Below are positions 1 through 6,469 of a stretch of 14,205 nucleotides of DNA, one piece after another. A program made the translations under genes and the position numbers. The DNA lies in NCBI GenBank assembly GCA_003498085.1, contig DNCM01000001.1, positions 1 through 14,205 on the forward strand, read 5' to 3'. The stretch comes from a bacterium. GTDB lineage: Bacteria; UBA9089; UBA9088. Numbering within the stretch: position 1 is the first letter of the stretch; every line of letters starts with the position of its first letter. The notes under the pieces were generated by a model. That model did no database searches. It worked only from the letters and a program-made list of their open reading frames with translations, and was not told the origin of the DNA.

Positions 1-144
<144 letters not shown>

Positions 145-186
145 AGGAGTAAATTTTCTTTTGCCTATTCAGTTTTGAAGGATCAG
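145..186 (+). other. 16S to tRNA-Ile transcribed spacer
   Basis: This 42-nt spacer separates 16S from tRNA-Ile. Its first bases (AGGAG, 145-149) are complementary to the 16S anti-Shine-Dalgarno at 137-141 and could pair with it across a three-base loop in the precursor. The rest is T-rich with no recognisable motif. Confidence 0.6.
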
Positions 187-263
<77 letters not shown>

Positions 264-277
264 AAATAATAATTTTT

Positions 278-350
278 GGGGGTGTAGCTCAGTTGGGAGA
301 GCGTCTGGTTTGCACCCAGAAGGTCAGCAGTTCAAATCTGCTCATCTCCA
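278..350 (+). tRNA. tRNA-Ala (anticodon TGC), CCA not encoded
   Basis: The acceptor GGGGGTG pairs with CATCTCC and keeps the G3-U70 pair that identifies tRNA-Ala. The anticodon loop is TTTGCAC (anticodon 311-313), the T stem AGCAG/CTGCT is perfect, and the discriminator is A at 350. The next bases are GGGG, so the CCA must be added after transcription, unlike in tRNA-Ile just upstream. The last 9 nt overlap the 3' end and stop codon of the convergent cyclase gene. No 23S gene follows. Confidence 0.97.
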
Positions 351-2066
351 GGGGATTTCATAAGCTAAAATTTTTTGTTGATCTTTAAGTTCTATTTCAA
401 AAACTATCCCATAAAACTTTTCTTTAACAAGGTGATAAGTTCTTTCTGAAATAAGTATAGAACAAGGCGGACAGGCTCCCTGAAGGCTCTTTGCAAGATT
501 TACATTTTTCCCTAAAACTGTATAATTTGCCCTCTTTAAAGAACCAAGACATCCAATAACTACTGATCCTTCTGCTATTCCTATCTTAAGAGAAATGGGT
601 ATTTTCCATTTTTCCTTAAGCTCAATTGTCTTTTTTTGCATTGCAATTGAACATAAAATTCCCCTTTCTGCACGGTCTTCTATATCCTGTATATCACCAA
701 ACAGAAACATTATCCCATCGCCAATGAACTTATCGATATTCCCTCCAAATTTAGAGATAATCTCTGTCATTTCATCAAAGAAGTTATTAAGAAGCAAGAA
801 AACATCCTCGGGCTCTTTTTCCTCAACCAATTGGGAAAAATTGGATATATCTGCAAAGACAATAGTAATTTCCTTCCTTTTCTTTCTTACTAAAAATTCC
901 CTATCCTTTAAAATTTCATCAACAAGATGGGGCGAAACATACCTTCCAAACATATCCTTTATCATATTCTTTTCCCTTTCTTCAAGAAAGGCTTTAAATC
1001 CCAAACAAAAGAGGAAATTTGTAAGGGCTGCAAGAACTATGGAGATTGCATTTAGCCAAATACCCCAATAAAAAAGAGAAAAAGAAAAAATAAGCCATGA
1101 AAAACAAAAAAATAAAGTGATTATTCCCCCTTGTCTTATAGAGGTAGAAAGAGCCGTCCATCCAATGATAAAGCCAAAAAGAAGGAGGAGAATAGCTGTA
1201 AGCCTAAAAGGAACAGGGAAAAAGAAATTTCCTTTTATGATATTGTTTATTGCATCAGCTTGGATTGCAAGGCTTGTTTTTAAACCATAAGGTGTAGGTA
1301 GAAGCTTTGTAGATTTTCCAACAAGAACTATCTTTCCAGAAACAGAGGGATTTTTTTTAATAAATTCAGCCATTGAATATGAGATAAAATTTTCACCCGA
1401 AAAATTTATCCACATCCTTGCCGAAGGAACTGGAAAGAATTCCCTTATATCTTTTCCCGACAAAGAGAGGCTTAGGGATGGATAAAAATATCCGCCATAA
1501 TCAATGACTAATGGAAGCTTGCTTATCATTCCATTTACATCGGGAAATAAATTTGTATGGCCAATACCAGAAGCAACAGAAAGAAATAGGGACATAGGTG
1601 CTTCAATACTTATAGCCTGAGGAATGGATAGGTCCCTGGGTAAATTTTGCAAAGAGAAACTTGTTAATCTTTCTACCTCCTGTGGATGCAAAACAGAAAG
1701 ACCTTCTTGATACTCAGAATATGGAAGGAAGAACTCGCAGGCAAGATAGACATTGCCTGCTTCTTTAATAAAGGCAGAGAGAATAAGGTCTTCCTCCATA
1801 CTTTCTGGATATGAAAGGGGAAAAATCAATCCAACAGCCTTTGCTTCTTTTAGATTGCTAATTAAGAAGGCGATATCGCTTCTTTTTGCGGTTTTATCTA
1901 TTTCAATAATAACAATGTCCCTTGCTGACTTTTCCTTTCCTCGTAGGGAATAGAAAAGATTTAGAAATTTTAATTCAATTGCCTCAAAAAAGGGTAAAGT
2001 TACAATAAATAGAAGCAAGATAGCGAAACAAATAACCAGTCCAACAATCTTTCTGTGGGTTCGCAA
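342..2066 (-). CDS. CHASE2-domain class III adenylate/guanylate cyclase, TTG start
   Basis: This is a 574-residue membrane sensor cyclase that probably makes cAMP from ATP on sensing an extracytoplasmic signal. Seen: a membrane segment at about 8-28; a CHASE2-like sensory region at about 30-285, with the typical early D-I-V-I-I-x-I-D stretch; three membrane segments at about 288-357; the F-G-R-Y-V-S-P linker; and a class III catalytic domain from about 400. Metal-binding Asp406 and Asp450 are present. Lys446 and Thr516 occupy the substrate-specifying sites and suggest ATP. Asn523 is present, but the transition-state Arg expected at 527 is Ser (next to Lys526), so activity is uncertain. The start must be TTG at 2064-2066 or later, because a TAA precedes it in frame, and no Shine-Dalgarno is visible. 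It lies 12 nt after tRNA-Ser, and its stop overlaps tRNA-Ala on the other strand. Confidence 0.9.
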   Translation of the reverse strand: MRTHRKIVGLVICFAILLLFIVTLPFFEAIELKFLNLFYSLRGKEKSARDIVIIEIDKTAKRSDIAFLISNLKEAKAVGLIFPLSYPESMEEDLILSAFIKEAGNVYLACEFFLPYSEYQEGLSVLHPQEVERLTSFSLQNLPRDLSIPQAISIEAPMSLFLSVASGIGHTNLFPDVNGMISKLPLVIDYGGYFYPSLSLSLSGKDIREFFPVPSARMWINFSGENFISYSMAEFIKKNPSVSGKIVLVGKSTKLLPTPYGLKTSLAIQADAINNIIKGNFFFPVPFRLTAILLLLFGFIIGWTALSTSIRQGGIITLFFCFSWLIFSFSLFYWGIWLNAISIVLAALTNFLFCLGFKAFLEEREKNMIKDMFGRYVSPHLVDEILKDREFLVRKKRKEITIVFADISNFSQLVEEKEPEDVFLLLNNFFDEMTEIISKFGGNIDKFIGDGIMFLFGDIQDIEDRAERGILCSIAMQKKTIELKEKWKIPISLKIGIAEGSVVIGCLGSLKRANYTVLGKNVNLAKSLQGACPPCSILISERTYHLVKEKFYGIVFEIELKDQQKILAYEIPWR

Positions 2067-2078
2067 TTATTATACACT

Positions 2079-2165
2079 CGGCGAGGGTAGGATTTGAACC
2101 CACGGATGAGTCACCCCATCAACAGTTTTCAAGACTGCCGCATTAAGCCGCTCTGCCACCTCGCC
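2079..2165 (-). tRNA. tRNA-Ser (anticodon TGA), CCA not encoded
   Basis: The acceptor GGCGAGG pairs with CCTCGCC, the anticodon loop is CTTGAAA (anticodon at 2131-2129), the long class II variable arm has a GATG/CATC stem, and the T stem is GTGGG/CCTAC around TTCAAAT. The discriminator is G (complement of 2079), as usual for serine. No CCA is encoded. Its first base, G at 2165, is also the last base of the TAG stop codon of the upstream barrel gene, and the downstream cyclase start codon lies only 12 nt past its 3' end. It is therefore probably released from a mixed mRNA-tRNA transcript. Confidence 0.96.
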
Positions 2166-3088
2166 TAATACTTTATTGTTGCAGAAAGGAGATGGAAACT
2201 ACACCCACCTGTTTCCATTAATCCATAGTCAATTTCAATATTAGAGCCTTTGTACTTACTCTTAAAGCCTATACCAAGGGTATGAAAACTTCTGCCGTAT
2301 AATCCACCCCTTATAGCAAGATAGGGTCTTATCCACCTTTCAAAACCAATTCTTATACTAGTTTGATCCCAATCCTCCTCATCATATACATCATTAAAAT
2401 CCAGATTATAAATATCCATACTAATTATGCTTTTATCATCTGGCTTCCAAGCAATCCCAGGTCTTATGTTCAATGGGTGGGTAAACTTTAAATCGTATTC
2501 ATAATTGTCTATAACAACCCTTTCAAATTTTATGCTCGGCTCATTTACATCCTGAATGAGAAGCCCAAGTGTAAGGTCTTTATTTAACTTATGCAATATT
2601 CCAATGTCAATACCGATTGCTGTATCTTTTTTTCCCATATTTACCCATGTTGCACCACCTATGTATAAAGTACCTTTTTGCAATGAAGAGGAATATCTTC
2701 TTATGTTAAAGCCAAATGCAGTTTTTGAAAGCATTCCCTGTCCATAGCCACCAAATGAAAGGACAGCCCATTCGTCATCCGTAAACAAATTTTTAAAACC
2801 TGTCCGATTTATAGCATGAACATAGCAAGCACCCATACCCGTCTCCTCACCTACCCTAAAAGCACCTGCAAACCATTCCTGATAATTGATTATATCTCTA
2901 TTATTTAAGGTTCTCATTCCTGTTACTTGAGGTTTTTTGACATCAGCAAGCCCAGCAGGATTCCAGTAAGTAGAATGGACATCAGAAGAGACAGCGACAA
3001 ATGCCCCACCCATCGAAAGGGGTCTTGCACCTAAACAAGCGTAAGATATCCCTTGCCAAAAAATAAAAAATAAAAAAATTCTCTTCAT
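2165..3088 (-). CDS. PorV/UPF0164-type outer-membrane beta-barrel protein
   Basis: This is a 307-residue predicted outer-membrane barrel. Seen: an N-terminal signal peptide of about 17 residues (basic start, then a hydrophobic run), followed by the family hallmark G-A-R-P-L-S-M-G-G-A-F-V-A-V and then Y-W-N-P-A-G-L-A at about 20-48. The remainder is alternating, glycine- and aromatic-rich strands to a C-terminal aromatic residue (Tyr307). Relatives include PorV/PorQ-like and TraF/FadL-like barrels, whose roles range from type IX secretion to unknown, so I do not assign a substrate. The ATG at 3086-3088 sits 6 nt after a strong -10 box. The gene is divergent from feoB and is followed without a gap by tRNA-Ser. 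Confidence 0.85.
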   Translation of the reverse strand: MKRIFLFFIFWQGISYACLGARPLSMGGAFVAVSSDVHSTYWNPAGLADVKKPQVTGMRTLNNRDIINYQEWFAGAFRVGEETGMGACYVHAINRTGFKNLFTDDEWAVLSFGGYGQGMLSKTAFGFNIRRYSSSLQKGTLYIGGATWVNMGKKDTAIGIDIGILHKLNKDLTLGLLIQDVNEPSIKFERVVIDNYEYDLKFTHPLNIRPGIAWKPDDKSIISMDIYNLDFNDVYDEEDWDQTSIRIGFERWIRPYLAIRGGLYGRSFHTLGIGFKSKYKGSNIEIDYGLMETGGCSFHLLSATIKY

Positions 3089-3094
3089 GAAATT

Positions 3095-3124
3095 ATTTTA
3101 TCCTTGTTTTATAAGAGGTGTCAA
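3095..3124 (-). promoter_or_regulatory. Promoter of the barrel gene, predicted leaderless
   Basis: On the minus strand, TTGACA (3124-3119) is followed by an 18-nt spacer and TAAAAT (3100-3095). Only six bases (AATTTC) separate the -10 box from the ATG at 3088, so transcription should begin at or next to the start codon. No Shine-Dalgarno could fit. The -35 box lies 8 bp from the -35 box of divergent feoB. Confidence 0.72.
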
Positions 3125-3132
3125 GAAATTGT

Positions 3133-3161
3133 TTGACGTAGGTAAACTGGATAACTAAAAT
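3133..3161 (+). promoter_or_regulatory. Promoter of feoB, predicted leaderless
   Basis: TTGACG (3133-3138) is followed by a 17-nt spacer and TAAAAT (3156-3161). Seven bases (TTAAGAA) then precede the ATG at 3169, so the mRNA should start at or within a base of the start codon. No Shine-Dalgarno is present. The spacer contains an imperfect dyad listed separately. Confidence 0.7.
3139..3157. promoter_or_regulatory. Candidate operator dyad inside the feoB promoter
   Basis: The 19-bp element TAGGTAAACTGGATAACTA has six of nine matching symmetric pairs (outer arms TAG.TA and TA.CTA) and lies exactly between the -35 and -10 boxes of feoB. Its length and AT-rich TAGGT start recall DtxR/IdeR boxes, and a DtxR-type regulator is encoded in the same operon, so iron-dependent autorepression is a reasonable inference. 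The match to any known consensus is only partial. Confidence 0.35.
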
Positions 3162-3168
3162 TTAAGAA

Positions 3169-4908
3169 ATGGAAAGATTTAAAACAATACTTCTTGTCGG
3201 CAATCCAAATGTTGGGAAATCCGTAATATTCAATAAACTGACTGGTAAAGATGTAACTGTTTCTAACTATCCGGGGACAACCGTAGATATTTCATCTGGG
3301 ATAGGTTCTTTTGAGAAGGAAAAATACAGGGTGTTGGATTCACCAGGAATGAATTCCCTAATTTCCTATTCGGAGGATGAGGAGATAACCAAAAATTTAT
3401 TAAAAGAAAGGCCTGATTTGGTAATACAAATAGGTGATGCAAAAAATTTAAGAAGGGCATTACATCTTTTTTTTGAATTGACAGAGATTGAAATGCCGAT
3501 GATCCTTTGTCTGAATATGTCTGATGAGGCAAAAGAAAGGGGGATAAGGACTGATGCAGGTATTTTAGAAGAATTATTAGGTATTCCAGTAGTTGCAACA
3601 GTAGCAATAACTGGTGAAGGAATAAACAACCTTAAATTGCGGATAAAGGATGCGAGGATTCCAAAAAAGATAGTTACTAAAAAAGATGGTGCTTTAGCTT
3701 TTGATATTTATGAAAAAGAGATAGATGGAATAGTTTCTCGTGTTCAAAAGAGGGTTGGTGAGATTAAGCCTTTTTTGGCAGATAGGCTTGGTAATTGGGC
3801 AATGAAGCCCTTTCCTGGCTATGTTATTCTTATAGCTGTACTTTGTTTAATGTACATATTTCTTGGTAAATTTGCAGCCCGCATATGTGTTGGTTTTTTA
3901 GAAGAGTTATTTGAAAAATATATAAATCCATTTTTATATCAATCTATTACCTCAATCATTCCAGCTCCATTCATTGTTGATGCTTTGAGTGGTGAATATG
4001 GAGTGTTCACAATGGCAATAAGGTATAGTTTTGCCATTATTTTTCCAATTGTTTTTTGTTTTTTTGTTTTTTTTGGTATATTGGAAGATTCTGGTTATTT
4101 GCCAAGACTATGTATATTGCTTGATAAGGCATTTAGATTAATCGGCCTAAATGGCAAGGCAGTATTGCCAATGGTCCTTGGTCTTGGCTGTGGAGCGATG
4201 GCAGTGATAAGCACACGTATCCTTTCTACAAAAAAAGAACGACTAATTGCAGTACTTCTACTTTCCTTGGCGATCCCGTGTTCTGCACAATTAGGAATAA
4301 TCTTTGGGATATTATCAGGCATTTCTTTTAGGGCTTTATTGATTTGGCTCTTTGTAGTTATTTTTCTTCTTATCCTTGTCGGACATTTTTCAGAGAAAGT
4401 TTTAAGTGGTGCAAAAACACCTTTTTTATTGGAGGTTCCACCAATTAGGATACCGAGTGTAGAAAATATTCTAATGAAGACAAGGATGCGCCTTGTTTGG
4501 TATTTGAGAGAGGTTATTCCATTTTTTGTTCTTGCAACATTTATCCTTTTTCTAATAAATAGGTTTAACATTCTTTCTTTAATTGAATGGATATTTTCAC
4601 CGATAGTTGTCAATTGGTTATGCCTTCCAGCAAGGTTAGCAGAGGTATTTATTGTTGGCTTCTTAAGAAGAGACTATGGTGCAGCAGGACTTTATGTTCT
4701 TGCAAAAGATGGCTTGCTTACTCCAAGCCAGATTGTTGTAAGTCTTGTTGTTCTTACCCTTTTTGTTCCATGTTTTGCCCAATTTTTGGTTTTAAATCGT
4801 GAAGTGGGGATAAAAAAAGCATTTTTTATTTTCTTTTTTACCCTTTCTTGTTCTTTCTTTTTTGGTGGGATATTGAATTTTTTTCTTAAAATTATTAGAA
4901 TAGTATAA
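3169..4908 (+). CDS. feoB: Ferrous iron transport protein B (Fe2+ permease with G domain)
   Basis: This protein moves Fe2+ across the inner membrane, coupled to an N-terminal GTPase. Seen: G1 GNPNVGKS at 11-18, the G2 region NYPGTTVD at 33-40, G3 DSPG at 57-60 (usually DLPG), and G4 NMSD at 116-119. A helical linker leads to membrane segments from about 217 on. Two Gate regions carry the conserved cysteines: C341 in G-L-G-C-G, C361 in A-I-P-C-S-A-Q (usually P-C-S-A-R), and C535 in F-V-P-C-F-A-Q. At 579 residues it is shorter than the ~770-residue E. coli protein but within the range of compact FeoB. No separate feoA is present; the FeoA-like domain is at the end of the next gene, which starts 2 nt after this stop. 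The ATG at 3169 directly follows the promoter. Confidence 0.96.
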   Translation: MERFKTILLVGNPNVGKSVIFNKLTGKDVTVSNYPGTTVDISSGIGSFEKEKYRVLDSPGMNSLISYSEDEEITKNLLKERPDLVIQIGDAKNLRRALHLFFELTEIEMPMILCLNMSDEAKERGIRTDAGILEELLGIPVVATVAITGEGINNLKLRIKDARIPKKIVTKKDGALAFDIYEKEIDGIVSRVQKRVGEIKPFLADRLGNWAMKPFPGYVILIAVLCLMYIFLGKFAARICVGFLEELFEKYINPFLYQSITSIIPAPFIVDALSGEYGVFTMAIRYSFAIIFPIVFCFFVFFGILEDSGYLPRLCILLDKAFRLIGLNGKAVLPMVLGLGCGAMAVISTRILSTKKERLIAVLLLSLAIPCSAQLGIIFGILSGISFRALLIWLFVVIFLLILVGHFSEKVLSGAKTPFLLEVPPIRIPSVENILMKTRMRLVWYLREVIPFFVLATFILFLINRFNILSLIEWIFSPIVVNWLCLPARLAEVFIVGFLRRDYGAAGLYVLAKDGLLTPSQIVVSLVVLTLFVPCFAQFLVLNREVGIKKAFFIFFFTLSCSFFFGGILNFFLKIIRIV

Positions 4909-4910
4909 CT

Positions 4911-5564
4911 ATGCAAGAAAAAACAAGAGAGCAAGAAGAAGCTCTTGGGATAATTTGGCATTTTCGTGAAAGAAAAATAAAGGATTTCGATAGAATTATA
5001 GGGAAGCTAAAAGAAATTTCTCCTGGCATTTGCGATTGTCTTGTTGAGAAAGGGTTTATAGAGATAAAGGATAAAACAATTGAACTTACTCCTTCCGGAG
5101 AAAAGATAGCTTATAATATTACAAGGAGACACCGTCTTGCAGAAAGGCTATTACATGATGTTTTGGAAATAAATAAAGAAGAGATAGACCAATCAGCCTG
5201 TGAATTTGAACACATCTTGTCTGATGAGGTTACTGATTCAATCTGTACTTTACTTGGACACCCAAAGTTTTGTCCACATAATTCACCAATTCCAGCTGGT
5301 GAATGCTGTACAAAAGCAAAGGAAGAACTTGAATCAATCGTTGTTTCTCTGGATAAACTTAAATCAGGAGACACTGCAAGGATTGCTTATATATCTATAC
5401 TTGAACACCAACGGCTTCACAAACTCCTTTCGTTGGGGATAATCCCTGGGAAGATTCTCCATCTCCATCAGACTGAGCCTGCATTTGTCATAAAGGTCGA
5501 TGAAACACAAATTGCTCTTGATAAAGACTTTGCAAAGAACATTTATTTAAGAAGAAGCACATGA
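4911..5564 (+). CDS. DtxR-family metal-dependent repressor with C-terminal FeoA-like domain
   Basis: This 217-residue regulator probably senses Fe2+ (or Mn2+) and represses its own feoB operon. Seen: an N-terminal winged-helix region at about 1-70; a dimerisation and metal-binding domain with H74 and E78 in R-R-H-R-L-A-E-R-L-L and C97/E100/H101 in A-C-E-F-E-H, matching DtxR His79, Glu83, Cys102, Glu105 and His106; a G-H-P-K-F-C-P-H segment at 116-123 and G-E-C-C at 130-133; and a FeoA/SH3-like domain at about 145-215. The ATG lies 2 nt after the feoB stop, so translation is probably coupled, and no clear ribosome binding site is seen. The pairing with feoB supports iron over manganese, but metal preference cannot be read from sequence alone. 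Confidence 0.9.
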   Translation: MQEKTREQEEALGIIWHFRERKIKDFDRIIGKLKEISPGICDCLVEKGFIEIKDKTIELTPSGEKIAYNITRRHRLAERLLHDVLEINKEEIDQSACEFEHILSDEVTDSICTLLGHPKFCPHNSPIPAGECCTKAKEELESIVVSLDKLKSGDTARIAYISILEHQRLHKLLSLGIIPGKILHLHQTEPAFVIKVDETQIALDKDFAKNIYLRRST

Positions 5565-5571
5565 TACACTG

Positions 5572-5608
5572 ACATTATAAGTTCTTTGCGGAACATCCAA
5601 TGTTTATG
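5572..5608. terminator. Weak hairpin between convergent genes, possible terminator
   Basis: ACATT (5572-5576) and GTTC (5581-5584) can pair with GAAC (5591-5594) and AATGT (5599-5603), leaving a symmetric 4x4 internal loop and a six-base loop. It lies 8 nt after the regulator stop and about 30 nt from the lipoprotein stop. The T tract is poor on both sides, so this is only a tentative call. Confidence 0.25.
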
Positions 5609-5632
5609 AAACCAACTATAGCAAAGATTTAC

Positions 5633-5830
5633 CTATTCTTCACCAGGTGTTTCCTCAAATCCTTCAGTCGGTGTTTCAACTGGCATTTCTTCTCCTTCTT
5701 CTATTTCGAGCCCTTCCTCCTCTTCTAGAATTTCTGTTGGCGTCACCTCTACTTCTTTCTTCGGACAACAGCTAGAAAAGATGCCACTAAGACCTAGTAT
5801 TAAAATCAATGTTAGTAGTATTCGCATCAT
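5633..5830 (-). CDS. Small acidic lipoprotein, function unknown
   Basis: This is a 65-residue protein. Seen: a start at tandem ATG codons, a hydrophobic signal of about 18 residues ending in the lipobox-like F-S-S-C with Cys21 (followed by Cys22), then a tail made almost only of Glu, Pro, Thr and Gly with two T-P-T-E copies. After lipidation the mature protein would be about 45 residues of unstructured, strongly acidic chain tethered to a membrane. I do not recognise a family. Unlike the other genes that head transcripts here, it has a proper leader: a TTGACA/TATTAT promoter and the ribosome binding site GGGGGTGA (5845-5838), 7 nt before the first ATG. It is a single-gene unit convergent with the feoB operon. 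Confidence 0.75.
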   Translation of the reverse strand: MMRILLTLILILGLSGIFSSCCPKKEVEVTPTEILEEEEGLEIEEGEEMPVETPTEGFEETPGEE

Positions 5831-5837
5831 CTTCTTT

Positions 5838-5845
5838 TCACCCCC
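5838..5845 (-). promoter_or_regulatory. Shine-Dalgarno of the lipoprotein gene
   Basis: GGGGGTGA is complementary to the 16S tail (TCACCTCC) except for one base, and lies 7 nt before the first ATG. It is the clearest ribosome binding site of any transcript-heading gene in the window. Confidence 0.8.
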
Positions 5846-5863
5846 TGTTTTTAAATTTTAAAA

Positions 5864-5892
5864 ATAATAGAATAAAAAGATTTTGTTGTCAA
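5864..5892 (-). promoter_or_regulatory. Promoter of the lipoprotein gene
   Basis: On the minus strand, TTGACA (5892-5887) is followed by a 17-nt spacer and TATTAT (5869-5864). The predicted start near 5857 gives a leader of about 27 nt that contains the ribosome binding site. An AT-rich stretch containing GGATAACTAAA lies about 10 nt upstream of the -35 box. Confidence 0.75.
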
Positions 5893-5901
5893 CAATTTTT
5901 T

Positions 5902-5929
5902 TAAAAATTTAGTTATCCTAGGACCAATT
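5902..5929. promoter_or_regulatory. Candidate regulatory dyad upstream of the lipoprotein promoter
   Basis: An imperfect palindrome is centred on TCCTAGGA. On the minus strand its half GGATAACTAAA is identical to the right half of the feoB promoter dyad (3149-3159). It could be a shared operator or chance in AT-rich DNA. Confidence 0.25.
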
Positions 5930-5967
5930 ACCTTAAGAAGAAAGAATATTTCAGTCATGGAAGAATT

Positions 5968-5993
5968 ATAAAAATGACGGTTATTTTTAACCG
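5968..5993 (-). terminator. Rho-independent terminator of the aroC-yaaR operon
   Basis: On the minus strand, CGGTTA and TAACCG form a six-pair stem with a four-A loop, followed by TCATTTTTAT. The stem starts inside the last codons of the DUF327 gene, so its TAA stop (5989-5987) is part of the hairpin. Confidence 0.7.
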
Positions 5994-6469
5994 AGCAGAT
6001 CTATCAACAAACCCTGAATTTCATCTATACGACTTGCAAGGATAAGCGGTTCCTTTTCCTTTTTTAAAACCGCCTCAGTCAATTCAAGCATCTTTTCATC
6101 TATCTTCTTAAGAATAATTTGAACCTTTTGTGTTTTTACAAACCTTCCAACTTTCCTTTCCTCAACCTGCCATATTGATGATATCGCCTGCTTGATAAAT
6201 ACAGAGATAAGTTCTTTATAATCTAAAAGATTTTCATATGTTGGGCTTTTTAAAAGCTCTTTCCCTTTTTGCTCTATTTGGACAATGAGTTTTGAAAGTT
6301 CAACTTTTATAGCGTCTTTTGTTGCCTGCCTTATCTTTTCTGCAAATGGATGTGGTTTATCTTCTTTCTCTTTTACTTCGGATGTTTTTTTTCCTCTCGT
6401 CCTTTCCTTTCCTAAGATTATAGTTTCTTCGAATTCCCTAAACCTTGTATGAGCCTCATCAACCTTCAT
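5987..6469 (-). CDS. DUF327 (YaaR-family) protein
   Basis: This is a 160-residue protein of the DUF327 family typified by B. subtilis YaaR; the family's function is not established. Seen: a charged, probably disordered N-terminus to about residue 45, then an all-helical domain. That domain contains the family-type Y-K-E-L-I-x-x-F-I-K-Q-A-I segment at about 106-119, followed by a D-E-K-M-L-E-L-T-E segment and the C-terminal R-I-D-E-I-Q-G-L-L-I-D-L. There is no signal peptide, so it is likely cytoplasmic. Its ATG overlaps the aroC stop (ATGA), with a usable GAGG about 10 nt upstream inside aroC, so translation is probably coupled. Transcription ends in a hairpin over its stop codon. Confidence 0.75.
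   Translation of the reverse strand: MKVDEAHTRFREFEETIILGKERTRGKKTSEVKEKEDKPHPFAEKIRQATKDAIKVELSKLIVQIEQKGKELLKSPTYENLLDYKELISVFIKQAISSIWQVEERKVGRFVKTQKVQIILKKIDEKMLELTEAVLKKEKEPLILASRIDEIQGLLIDLLG

Noticed and set aside
351..450. Terminator for the rRNA-tRNA transcript
   Set aside because: There is a T run near 372-377 but no convincing GC stem before it.
595..1071. 158-codon open frame on the + strand inside the cyclase gene
   Set aside because: It is the reverse of the catalytic domain, with a Ser/Ile/Phe-rich composition typical of antisense translation of AT-rich DNA.
2069..2074. TATAAT on the minus strand just before the cyclase start as a -10 box
   Set aside because: It ends 2 nt before the TTG, so transcription would begin inside codon 2, and no later start codon fits. 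It is probably chance in AT-rich DNA.
4095..4613. 172-codon open frame on the - strand inside feoB
   Set aside because: It mirrors the FeoB membrane region, where every conserved motif is in the + frame, and has no family features or promoter.
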